Shown piece by piece: positions 38,401 through 46,315 of a DNA stretch of 64,000 nucleotides. Where the stretch lies: the NCBI RefSeq assembly GCF_030052815.1, contig NC_079493.1, positions 123,157,132 to 123,221,131 on the forward strand, in the 5' to 3' direction. The DNA is from Hevea brasiliensis (lineage: Eukaryota; Streptophyta; Magnoliopsida; Malpighiales; Euphorbiaceae). The notes beneath the pieces were generated by a model, which made no database searches, was not told where the DNA came from, and saw only the letters and a program-made list of their open reading frames with translations. The stretch's first letter is position 1. Each line of letters opens with the position of its first letter. Position numbers and translations under genes: made by a program.

Positions 38401-40241
38401 GTCTTTAAAAGAAAAAAAATCCGGTTTAGGGTTGGGAGAGGGGGCTAGATAGGTTCAGGGCCAGTTTCAGTCCAGTTCAGGGCCTGAACTTGCCCCTGAC
38501 TGGGTCTAGTTTTACCTCATCGCGTTGATAATTTTTAACTTCTTTTGTGTGAGCACTGCATTTTCATTGGCATGCTAGTGATGGATTTAAATTAAAGGCA
38601 TTGGTGCTTTCTCTCTCTTTGTGCTTATTTGGCTGCACTTTGGAGTATTGAAGCTTTATACTGCACAACTTACTGGATGTTGCTATCTCTTCATTTTTTG
38701 TGACATAACTTTCAGCTAATACTCTACATTTTCTTTCTTTTTGGCTTGGCATGTTTGCTTACTTGGCAGGGTTTCAAACTGACTAAACAAAGTATGTGGA
38801 GATCCTCGCCTAGCTGGCTAGCTGTTTCAGCCAACCGGCATCCTTCTACTGGACATTTTATGTCTAACCAACAAAGTCTTGGCATTCAGCTTGCACAACT
38901 TAGTCGAGACGCTTCTGCTGCTGTGAGTTGGTCTCACTAAAAATCATTGTATCATTTCTTTTGCTCTGTAAACAATCATTGTGCATTTTTCTCTCATGAT
39001 TGATGGTATTATTTATTTTGCTTTACTCAGGGTGCAGCTCGCCGTTTGACCACACAAAGGAAGAATGTGGAAATCATATCAGTTGGGGTTGCAGGAAAAT
39101 CTGATACTGGTCGGGTGAAAAAGTATTTTTGCCTAGAGGTAAAACAAAAAAAAAATCCCTTTACCAACATTATGTGCGGGACTCGAAACAACTCAGATTA
39201 CAGCCTTTCAATTGTAGCAACAATGATTTCTAATGGCTTGTTTCAGTCAGAATTTGTGAACTTCCGAGGCTGCTTTTTTCTGTTTGTTCGAAGTTCAAAC
39301 ATTTTGTTGGAAGCTACTTCGGCCTGCTTATAATAATTACTTCAAAAAATGAATTTGCTTGAAATTTCTGAATCAAGATCTATATGATTGTCTAATTGAT
39401 GTGGAACTACAAGAAACCTGCTTTCAATGCATATCTAGGTTCAGAATGGAAATGTTTTTATACTCAGATGTTCTTAATCTTCTTTTTTATTTTCTTTGTG
39501 TGTTTGGTTTCATTCTGATTTCCTTTGCTTGCCAGTACTGCTCTATGTTTCTTTTCCACACAAATTTACAGTTATTCTACACTAATGAACTAAATTAGCA
39601 TTGGTATGGATATGATCAGTTTCTGGACAAGGAGCAGGAAGATTCTGATGAGGATCTGGATTTCAGAGCACTTGAAAATGGATTTGTAAGTTGAAACACT
39701 GTACTTTTGCTATTAAAGGGTTTCCTGTTCATTTTTGAAATTGCAAATCCACCAATTTGACCAATGGTTTCTTGCATTATATATTCATTTGAGGGATGGG
39801 TCCATCTACAAGCCTGTGGCTTTTACTGGTGTGGAAGCCATCATCATAGCAACAGTTGTAATTGGGATGAGCTCAATATTTTTGTTTTCATTCTTGGAAT
39901 CTTGATGATGGTTTACACTTGGTAGATTATTCACGCACTAGATAAAGGGCTTACAAGTGATAAGGTCTTGAACAAAAAGACTCGAGCATCAAGGGCTAAA
40001 TTCTTTTTGAATGCTTCAACTAGTAGATTTGACTTATAAATTGGAGATAGGTTTTTGAAGAGCTGTTTTTGCCTTTTCTCTCTGAACATTGAATTAATTT
40101 AGTGCCTCTTTGTTTTAATTTGAACACCAGGTTGCCATAATTCCCCTATCGCTTTCTCCATGTATTGAGCCAGACATTAATGTAACAGCTTCAGATTGGA
40201 TTTCTTCTGCAATTCATGAGGATCAACAGAAGTCTACTTAG
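18240..40241 (+). CDS. SurE-like 5'-nucleotidase / acid phosphatase
   Basis: SurE-family metal-dependent phosphatase, which removes phosphate from nucleoside monophosphates and related esters. Ten exons: 18240-18529, 18953-19047, 19413-19480, 19568-19611, 19880-19957, 20034-20187, 38770-38922, 39031-39138, 39620-39685, 40131-40241. Every junction is GT-AG and the frame is continuous, giving 388 aa. The first 59 residues are a Ser/Asn-rich extension. The SurE domain begins at [10 protein letters not shown] (60-69). It continues with DKSVSGHS after CAPQ, then [20 protein letters not shown] and [12 protein letters not shown], in the usual SurE order. The bacterial NDDG metal site reads NGDG, so one Asp is absent; I recall plant homologues also having NGDG. 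Intron 6 (20188-38769) is 18,582 bp and full of transposons. Subcellular location is unclear. Confidence 0.93.
20681..22259 (-). repeat. 3' LTR of the Athila element
   Basis: 1,579 bp, starting TGATGTTGAC and ending GAGTGTAACA on the + strand. It differs from the other LTR by a few substitutions and small indels, clustered near 21500-21610 and at about 21838. It carries two adjacent hairpins (listed separately) and many CTTAAGCA-like words. Confidence 0.93.
21781..21863. other. paired hairpins in the Athila LTR
   Basis: Stem-loop 1 at 21781-21810 has the perfect 12-bp stem CTGCTTAGGGTT / AACCCTAAGCAG and loop CGGCTT. Stem-loop 2 at 21842-21863 has the 10-bp stem GTCTGCTTAA / TTAAGCAGAC around GG. 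The first is intact in the other LTR at 34174-34203. The second is partly lost there (about 34230-34258). Confidence 0.7.
22260..24449 (-). other. Athila 3' internal non-coding region
   Basis: Spacer between the third ORF and the 3' LTR. A G-rich polypurine tract (TTTGGGGGAATT on the - strand, 22260-22271) abuts the LTR. A long T-run lies at about 22778-22800. No gene is supported. Open frames at 22829-23017 and 23955-24161 lack domains. Confidence 0.65.
24450..26258 (-). pseudogene. Athila third ORF (env-like / ATHILA ORF1-type), disrupted
   Basis: Located downstream of pol, as in Athila elements. In order on the - strand there is a basic N terminus ([18 protein letters not shown]), a proline-rich segment encoded in another frame (about 26100-25800), the block 25779-25339 containing [19 protein letters not shown] and FGFRVGY, and the block 25181-24450 with [16 protein letters not shown] and a Lys-rich coiled coil (about 24700-24560). 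Frame changes near 26145 and stops between 25339 and 25181 break it. The layout fits the plant Athila-specific domain. I see no clear signal peptide or membrane segment, so the name env-like rests on position only. Confidence 0.6.
26259..27399 (-). other. Athila spacer between pol and third ORF
   Basis: Non-coding internal sequence. Near 27338-27358 the + strand reads CTTGGGTTGCCTCCCAAG, a self-complementary word immediately after the end of pol. I recall this motif recurring at the same place in plant Athila/gypsy elements. The tandem words AGCATGAACAGT lie at about 26845-26870. Confidence 0.55.
27400..29265 (-). CDS. Athila RNase H and integrase
   Basis: A 621-codon open frame, probably the C-terminal part of a pol polyprotein and not independently started. 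RNase H-like region: [18 protein letters not shown] through [19 protein letters not shown] and VVADHLSRL. Integrase: zinc-binding HHCC region ending CDRCQRMG, then the catalytic triad with Asp in GIDFMGPF, Asp in ISDGGSHF and Glu in [12 protein letters not shown]. The C-terminal part is a GPY-like segment ([22 protein letters not shown]). There is no chromodomain, which fits Athila and not a chromovirus. This half is intact although the RT upstream is broken. Confidence 0.9.
   Translation of the reverse strand: MNKDVEFNFDTNCMNAFCRIKEALISAPIMQPPDWSLPFELMCDASDYAIGAVLGQRKDKKVYAIYYASRTLDDAQINYSTTEKEFLAVVFAVDKFRSYLVGSKVIVYTDHAAIKYLLQKKEAKPRLIRWVLLLQEFDLEIKDKKGVENVVADHLSRLRQEQGDNLGKEPPIDDYFPDEQLLAIMNAKTPWYADFVNYLVCGILPPDLTWQQKKKFLFDVKDYDWEEPFLFKKCGDGLIRRCLADEEIGNVIKDCHSSLYGGHMSVTKTAEKVLQAGFFWPHMFKDVRKFVNACDRCQRMGNISKRDEMPLQNILEVELFDVWGIDFMGPFPSSLGHKYILVGVDYVSKWVEAIPSPTNDVRVVIKFLKKFIFTRFGTPRAIISDGGSHFCNHQFERLLQKYGVKHKVATPYHPQTSGQVEISNRELKRILEKTVNCSRKDWSLKLDDALWAYRTAFKTPIGTTPFRLVYGKACHLPLELEHRAYWAIRTLNFDLKTAGEKRMLQLNELEELRLDAYENAKLYKERTKRWHDKHIRRKEFQEGDVVLLYNSRLRLFPGKLKSRWSGPYTVIKVYPYGAVEISNETSGTFKVNGQRLKHYIVGEPTQKFVEVSWLGSPVRDT
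29266..30022 (-). pseudogene. Athila reverse transcriptase, frameshifted
   Basis: RT sequence is present but split between frames. The segment 29950-29624 has [23 protein letters not shown] and [14 protein letters not shown]. The catalytic MDD motif follows at about 29575 in a different frame, and 29601-29410 continues as ECEEF-like and WEKCHFMV text. The first break is near 30030, where gag-protease ends, and further breaks lie at about 29620 and 29410-29266. I count at least three frame disruptions, so no complete RT can be made from this copy. Confidence 0.85.
30023..32929 (-). CDS. Athila gag-protease polyprotein
   Basis: About 968 codons from [13 protein letters not shown]. An upstream in-frame Met 38 codons earlier lies in leader sequence and is less likely, because the related truncated copy also aligns from MRR. 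Features: Asn run at about residue 56; retrotransposon gag domain at about 115-240 ([35 protein letters not shown]); a Gln/Pro-rich middle; a Glu/Lys-rich segment; an aspartic protease active site DLGASVS near residue 673; and IILGRPFL downstream. I see no CCHC zinc knuckle. The frame ends early at the start of RT because of a frameshift, so the C-terminal residues are not native. Confidence 0.88.
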   Translation of the reverse strand: MRRTKSEEINLFFDPEIEKTAKALRAESKRRKAEIKAQQQQERAQEQEQVQEEMADNNNNNNNRSVKDHAYPNIGDFMPSITRPRVEANNFELKPALCQMVQQAQFGGNPSESPHVHLAHFLEISDMLKINGVSDDAIRLRLFPFSLKDRAREWLHSLPPGSITTWDELSQAFLAQYFPPSKTAKLRNELTSFKPRDDESLYEAWERYKDLQRRCPHHGIPKWMLVQHFYNGVSPAIRSTIDASSGGDLMEKSEDEAFSALDKIAYNNYQWSCERNEIKKPAGMFELDAMNMINAKFDALTKKMDKLSMKVDSSAGGSGNTLEIGAANVNCAADFSALNQDFSSEQVDYVGNYNQRPGGNPFSATYDPAWRNHPNFSWGGRQGQNQNFQQPSGYQQHQNFQQNRGPPPGISKPQNAPAPPLPQQAQLDKTARLESMIETLLVSHQSQQEMISQLASKVDQMATHNKMLENQIAQQASSSSNKAFGKLPSQPENSREHCKAITLRSGKILENGDKNIEEKVEEKKSREGDEQTEVEVRIEAEKENSVEEKGSKERESKEEEPKYVAPKAYMPPLPFPQRFQKAKLDKQFGKFLEVLKSLHVTIPFMALAQMPSYAKFLKEILSNKKNLEEFETVALTEESSAILQNKLPPKAKDHRSFSIPCHIGDISIDKALCDLGASVSLMSLSIYEKVKIGEMKPTTISLQLADRSIKFPIGVVENVPLKVGKFFIPVDFVVLEMEEDVHIPIILGRPFLATAGAVIDVKNGRLTLEVGEEKVEFNLFQAMKKKDDSNSCLRVDVIDEEVREVLKKQHPKDPLEACLVHNIKKEDEIEEAAEYATILEGNPPLPMADIEKIGDLKRETTSSSKFEKGEAPKVELKPLPTNLRYAFLGQYSTYPVIVSAKLTDCEVEKLLRVLRKHRRIIGYTIDDIKGIHPSVCMHRILLENDHKASRESQRRLNPNMKEVVKRRS
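33053..33069 (-). other. Athila primer binding site (tRNA-Asp)
   Basis: The + strand reads CCCCGGCAACGGCGCCA, an exact match to the 3' end of plant tRNA-Asp including CCA, six bases from the 5' LTR edge. Minus-strand cDNA synthesis would start here. Confidence 0.9.
33076..34653 (-). repeat. 5' LTR of the Athila element
   Basis: 1,578 bp, collinear with 20681-22259 with only scattered differences. On the - strand it runs TGTTACACTC...GTCAACATCA. It ends next to target duplication ATATT (34654-34658). Confidence 0.93.
34851..36600 (-). mobile_element. TRIM retrotransposon carrying a nested hAT element
   Basis: A miniature LTR retrotransposon inside SurE intron 6. LTR copy 1 is 34851-34961 (111 bp). 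Copy 2 starts at 35100 and ends at 36600, interrupted by the hAT. The internal part is only about 138 bp. A Met-tRNA-type primer site TGGTATCAGAGC lies on the - strand at 35097-35086, two bases from LTR copy 2, and a purine-rich AAAGGTCGAGAA lies next to copy 1. The target duplication GATAT is perfect (34846-34850 and 36601-36605). It has no coding capacity. It is in the same orientation as the Athila element and antisense to SurE. Confidence 0.85.
35120..36501. mobile_element. non-autonomous hAT-type element nested in the TRIM LTR
   Basis: A 1,382-bp element with terminal inverted repeats CAGTGTTATTAAAGGCG and CAGTGTTATTAAGGCG and the perfect 8-bp target duplication GCCTAACT (35112-35119 and 36502-36509), as expected for hAT. 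Subterminal regions carry many GAGGCG/CGCCTC words on both sides. The interior holds (TC)n at about 35419-35451 and T/A-rich low-complexity sequence. A 212-codon open frame on the + strand (35104-35742) is only the translated low-complexity sequence. No transposase was seen. Confidence 0.82.
36606..38769 (+). other. remaining native part of SurE intron 6
   Basis: No gene is supported. The sequence has intron-like T-rich composition and ends in the acceptor TTGGCAG before exon 7. A stretch at about 38192-38515 is enriched in GGTTC/CCGGTTC words and may be a decayed MITE. Confidence 0.5.
38192..38515. repeat. GGTTC-rich degenerate repeat
   Basis: Repeated words such as GGTTCCAACTGGTTCCAG and GGCCGGTTC, bounded by weakly inverted CTAGAC(T/C) ends. 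It may be a decayed foldback element. No target duplication was confirmed. Confidence 0.35.
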
Positions 40242-40612
40242 AGAGATAACCAGCGATTTTGTATACATTTCCAGTAAATTTTTCCAAATATTTGGTGGAG
40301 TTGGGTGGTTTGCGTGTAGTAGTTGCCTTCCCTACGCAAATGTAATTACAAATGGCCAGGTCCAAATTGAGTGACCTTGCCTTTTCCCCTAATTTTTTTT
40401 TCCATCCCTTCCCTTGAGGATTTGTATTTTCTATTTATTTTTTAACACGTGTTTGATGATTACATATTGATGGTGGCACTAATGGAGGGAATGCTCCAAA
40501 TGACTGGTAGCATTTATTACTTTTCAATCAAGGCATCAGAAGAACTGAGGTAATAAAGCAAGAGTCTCTGAAATCTTTCTTAAAATGCATTTCTAAGTGA
40601 AAGTTGGCTCCG

Positions 40613-40644
<32 letters not shown>

Positions 40645-40699
40645 TAAAATTTTACTTAGTTGCATTAACTTAACAAAGTAAAGTTAGACATTAATGTAG
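40242..40699 (+). other. 3' flank of the SurE gene
   Basis: Likely 3' UTR, then AT-rich sequence with an (ATA/TAA)n run at about 40617-40640. No other gene was seen. Confidence 0.45.
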
Positions 40700-43207
40700 T
40701 TCTCCCAATACAAATCTTCAAAAAGATGGATTGTCATATTCTTAGGTATGGACTATGGATGGAAGAAACCAAACGACAAAAACACGACACTACACAAGAA
40801 GCAATTTCCCGTAGTTGCAAATCCACATGAAACTCTTAGGAAACGGAACACGTTTACATCCCTGATGCACGGCATGCTATGTCACTTCCAAATGCCGTCA
40901 CCGAAGAACAATCCTCGACTGACATTTCTTGAAATGTTCATTTGAAATCGTTTAATGTTTTGAGGATTACCCTCAAAAGAAACAGAATAGCTTCAAATAA
41001 ACTCCATTCATTCAATTAAGGCACCAGAACTGTAAATGCCTGCATAAAATTAACAGAATGATATGTCTTAGCATCTAGAACTTGTTTAGCACTCTCATGT
41101 ACATAAGGAGCAAAGACCGTCTTTCTGGAATTTTGATAGAAAAAATAAAACAACAGTACCTATTTTGAATCCCAGGGAACAGAAGGCCCAGTACTTGGCA
41201 TTTTTGAGAATGGATTGATACAGTCATTTTGAGAAGCTCGTTCCACGAAGCATCCAGTTAATCCATGTAGAGCATGATTCAAAAATGAGACTTTCCTAAG
41301 GTATTCTCTCACCAAATTTCGTTTACCTTGAATTTCATCAATTCCAGCTGCACTTTTGCAATAGAAAGATTTTTTGAATCAGACATTATTACATATTTGG
41401 TGGGGTGCAAGCCACAAACAGCTATCGTTGAGGAGAATTGTTCCAGGAGGTGTTTGGTTTATTTATTGGGTATAATTGATATCTAATAGATAATTAAACA
41501 GATGAATTAGAGTGTTTGATAAAATTAAAAAAAATAAAGCTGATAGTTGATGGATGATTGATGATTGATATAATATCAATCAGCTACAGTTTGTAACAGT
41601 TCTATTTTTAGTCCTTTCTCATAAGCTGATTACTTATTTGATTTTATTTTTTATTTAGATCATATTATCTTTTTTACTCAACTCAAAAATTAATATTATT
41701 AATACTTTTATATTTTTCATTTATAATTTTAAAATTTTAATTAACGTATTATAACTTTGTTAAAATATTTTTTATTAATAATATAAAATATAAAATATTT
41801 ATTTATTATAAAAATTACGTTTTTTATATTTAAAAACTTAAAATTAATTATAAATTTTTCTTTATCAACAATAATAATTACTTTGTTATTTTATACCTAT
41901 ATTTTTAAAGTTATTTAATTATTTTTTAAAGAATTTAATTATTTTTTATTTCAACAATAAAATAAATGATATAATATAATAAATGAATAATTATATATTT
42001 ATTTTAATAATAAAATAAATGATATTATATATTAAATCAATAATTATATATTTAATTTAATAATAAAATAAATAATATAATATAATAAATTTATAATCTT
42101 ATATTTATTTCAATAATAAAATAAATTATATGATATATATCTTTATTATTCATTTTAAATATCAACGGTAACAGTTGAATATAGTTTTACCAAACATTTA
42201 ATATAAATCAGCTATCATCAATTATTGTCTATTAGCTAATAGTAATAATCATCAGCTATCAATTATTAACGGTATCCGATAGTTAAATCAAACAGGCCCT
42301 CAGTTTCTACCGTAAAGCATGTAAAACTACTTCCAAAGATTTCTGCAATGCTGAAAGTTTCCTGCTCAAGCGTAAAGGAAATAAACATGCATGGTCATTC
42401 TATCAATACAGTATCCCAACAAGAAATTTCATGTGGTTAATTGTATCATTGGAGTTACAAACAGATCATAGATGCAATACTTAAATTGTAGAGGAATGAA
42501 TAAAAAAGCCCACTCTTGCATAATTCAAAAGTGAATCATGGTTGACGAATGTATGGCAGTCCTCACAGAATTGTTCCAAGGTTTTGAGTGTGCGTGCACG
42601 CACACACATATTTGAAATGAATGCAATAGTGATGTAATATGCTCTAAATATAATCAAAAGGCAAACCAGAATTCCTGTAACAACTCAACAGAATAGAACC
42701 ACAAATGAAGATTTCATTACTTTCTTCCACCATAGGTACATTCTGCCCATTTACCCTATATTCTCTGTTAATTTATGAACTACATTGAGTATTTGGTTGC
42801 ATCAGAAAGATTCCTGCAAAACATAGCCCTAGTTCATTATTTTTAGTCTAGCCTGAATAAAGAGATCCTAATCTAGTATAATATATAAACACGTACAGTG
42901 AAGGATATAACATAATAGCAGTTTCATCTACATAAACAACCTTACTGAATAGATCTGCACATGAAGATGCATTTGCTTCGATTCACCAAGGAGATTTTGT
43001 CCATTTACCCTACAAATAAACAAAAGACATTCCATTTCAAGATATCAAAATTCCATTGTGGCGGACTAATTCATGCATGAAATAAAAAGATAAGGATAAA
43101 AATAAAGAAACAGAAGAAACAAGGAAAAGTAAAAGAAGAAGAAATTACCTGATCCCATGAATCTGTTGGTGTCTCTTCCTTGTACATGGATTACCAAAAT
43201 TTGATGG
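40700..43207. repeat. tandem-unit flank downstream of the CNL pseudogene
   Basis: This flank is homologous, in order, to two other parts of the cluster. 40700-40955 matches 45908-46142. 41061-41446 plus 42302-43207 matches 48765-50650, with a related stretch at 47640-48060. The 42590-43200 part also matches 50890-51620. These are copies of one downstream region carried along when the resistance locus was duplicated. No coding sequence is supported. Confidence 0.7.
41447..42301. mobile_element. AT-rich MITE with GGCCTGTTTG-type ends
   Basis: About 855 bp. The left end GAGGTGTTTGGTTT and the reverse complement of the right end GAGGGCCTGTTTGATTT form a terminal inverted repeat of a type common in plant hAT/PIF MITEs. 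The interior is about 85-90% A/T and self-complementary (AGCTGATAG... / ...CATCAGCTATCA). The paralogous flank near 49285-49300 lacks this block, which supports a real insertion. The target duplication is unclear. Confidence 0.65.
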
Positions 43208-45359
43208 TTAGAGATTTGAGATTTGTTTGGCTTTTTCCCTCCTTTCCTCTTTTTTTAAGCAGTCTTCAAATTCGGACATCTTCCGGAGAAGGTAATCTGT
43301 TAGTGTCTCCAACTCCAATTTTGGGCAATCCCAAATCGATAGTGAACAAAGACATGGGAGGATTATAAAATTGGTAATATCTTCTTCTCCATTTGTGTTC
43401 ATTCCATCATCCCACTCTTCCCACTCCTCCAAGGAACCTAATACAAGTGATGTCAATTTGGGGAAGGCAGCGTCTGCTGATGAAATCCCATGTTGACTTG
43501 AAGTTTCTATTCCCAAAAACTCAACACCCAACATTTTCAGGCGTTTCATGCTCCACAAACCAAGTCGTTCAAGGAAAGGCAACTTTCCCAAAGGAGGTAA
43601 TTTCTCACAGTTGTTAAAATCGTCGAGCACAATGCGCTTCAAATTAGTTAATGACATGATCCAACTTGGAAAAACTGTGCCTTCGTAATGAAGTATATCT
43701 AAAAACTCCAAATTAGGGGGTGGTTCTAAGACTTCAAGTAATTGTTCATCGTGACTTATTCTCCAATCCCCTTCCTCTCCATCAAAAGTAAAATGCATTG
43801 TGTTGATTCCTTTCTTTTTCTTGAGTTGTGCTTGCTTGGCCCCATTAATGTTGCCCACGTTTCCTAGGCCCTCTAAAACAAGCAATCCTTGAAGAAGGTT
43901 CAGGCTTTCTAGATCCCCTAGAGAGAATGCTTCTCTATCATCACCAACATAAACCCACTCTAATGTTCTAAGACAACTCAATTTTCTAATTTCTTTTGGC
44001 AACGGTAATAGTTCTGAAGCAAAATTGTGCAAATGCCTTAAGTTGACAAGTTTTCCAATTCCAAGGGGCAGCTTTTCCAAATTCCTACAACGATGAATAT
44101 CTAAAGTTTGCAAATTATATAATTCACACAATGCTTGCAACAATGACTTGATTCACTATTAAAAGACAAGTCAAGTTGCCTCAAATGTATCAATTGGCTT
44201 ATTGTTGATGGAATTTCTCTGATCTTACAATAACTTAGATCTAAGGATCTCAAACAAGTTAATTCGTTGACTAAAATAGGTAGCACTGTTGTGAGCGCAG
44301 AATCCCTTTTAGACTCAACTATGAGGCCACGTAGTTTCTTTACATCATAAAAGCGACTGTAATGAGCCTTACGCAAGTACTATCCTTGAATAACGAGCTT
44401 CTTTATTGTGATTCCATACTTAGCTCAACAGAACTACAAACCTCCATGCTAAAACATTCATCCCTCCTAATATACTGGGCAAAATCATGCACTATGTCAT
44501 GCATCTTACAAGTATATGAAATGTATGAAAATTTATCTATGTTGATATCTTGGAAGAAAGAGCGTGAAGCTAAATTCTGGAAATACTCTTCACCAATTCT
44601 CTCCATGTCTTTTCTTGATGTTTCCTTAAGATAACCATGTGCCATCCATGACTTAATCAGTTTTTCTTTTATTATCAAATGGTCCCTGGAGAAAATAGCA
44701 CAATAAGAGAAACACTGCCTCAATGGTGGGGACAAATCATTATAACTGAGCCATAAATGGGGAAAAATATCAACTTCTGCATTTTCTAGTTCCCATACCT
44801 CACTATCCATGATGGTTTGCCACTCAGTTTTCGATTTTTTTGTAAACAAAAGACTTCCTAGAGTCTTCACTGCAAGAGGCAAACCCTTGCACCTGCTTAC
44901 AATTTTCTTACCAATGTCTTCGAATGGCCCACGCTCTCCATTGCTCCATCCAAAAAATGCAATTTGACTAAATAATAACCATGAATCTTCTGCGGACAAT
45001 TGCCCTATTCTGTATATGTCAATGCAGCCTATTGCATTTGCAGCAATCTCTTTACGTGTGGTCACCAAAGTTCTACTTCCTGATGAACCACATTGGAGAC
45101 AATCTTTCAATTGTTCCCATTTTGCAGAATTTTCTTCCCGCACATCATCAAGTATGAGAAGAAACTTCTTTCCCTTTATAGATTGTTGTATGTTCTGCAA
45201 TATAGTTTGCAATTCATGTAAATTTGGGGCCACATTTGTAAGAGATTCAAGGATTTCCTTGGCAATTTTAATCTCATCAAAGGGATCCAAGACACAAACC
45301 CATATTCTCATTTTGAAATGGTTTTTCACCTCATCATCATTGTTGATTAATTTGGCCAA
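43208..45359 (-). pseudogene. CC-NB-LRR pseudogene (RGA-like), truncated and frameshifted
   Basis: A paralogue of the near-complete gene at 51637-54434. The similarity begins only after the P-loop, at MAKLINNDDEV; the coiled coil and GGIGKTT are missing. Kinase-2 (FLLILDD), RNBS-B (LVTTRKE), GLPLAVKTLG, CFSYCAIFSRD and MHD (CKMHDIVHDFAQYI) remain in 45359-44403. The frame then breaks near 44390, runs through 44376-44101, and breaks again near 44150. The LRR part 44143-43208 ends with KEERREKAKQ, as in its paralogues. It cannot encode a working NB-ARC switch. Confidence 0.88.
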
Positions 45360-46282
45360 ACTGGGTGTTATTCCATTTCAAGAGATCATTTCCAAACTGG
45401 GAATGCTTAACATTCATTCTCCAGCTTGCGGGAGGTATTAGCTGATCAAAGAAGCAATGACAGCAAAGAAGGCAAAGTCAAAATGGCCCCAAAGTCAATT
45501 AGAGTTTTAGATTGATAAGTCACGTCTACAAAATTAGTTACGGTAGCACAGATTCAATTACAATAGCTAACTCATATTGTATATATATGTATGTAGGATC
45601 ATTCTGTAATTCAGTTGTTGAAGATAAATAAAATCTGATTCCTTTTCTCTCAAAATTCTTAGGATTTCCTTTTCTTCTAGCCTAATTTAATTCCTGAAAA
45701 ATAGGAAAAAGATTTAAAGAGAAAAGTAAAAGAATCATTAAAAACGGATGGACATGGGCCTATGAAGGAGATTGAGATCAAAATCAAGGGATCTGTACAT
45801 TTAAACACAGCAGAGATTCTTAATAAAAAACAGAGAGACCACAAGTGAAAATGACACGAAAAATCTCACCTTATTCACATTAAATTAAAAAACTACAGTT
45901 GAGACAATCATTCATTTCTCCCAATAGAAATCATCATAGAGATTGACTGTATGAAATAGAGATCTTAGGTATGCGAGGAACAAACCAAAAGACAAAAAAT
46001 ACAACGTCAAAATAGCACGTTCTCTGATGAAACTCCGAGGAAACAAAGGACATCCCATGATGCATGCTGTGTTGCTTCCGAATGCTGTAATTGAATAACA
46101 ATTCCCAAATGCCATTTCTTGTAATGTTTCACTTGAAATCGTTTGAAAAATAAAAAATAAATCTTTTTTTTTTTAATGAAACTTGTAATTTTATAATCTT
46201 TTCAAATTTTATTTAATACTTATTAATTGCTTTATATTAATATAATACAAATTTAAGTTAGTAAAAAAAATAAATTTGATAC

Positions 46283-46315
<33 letters not shown>

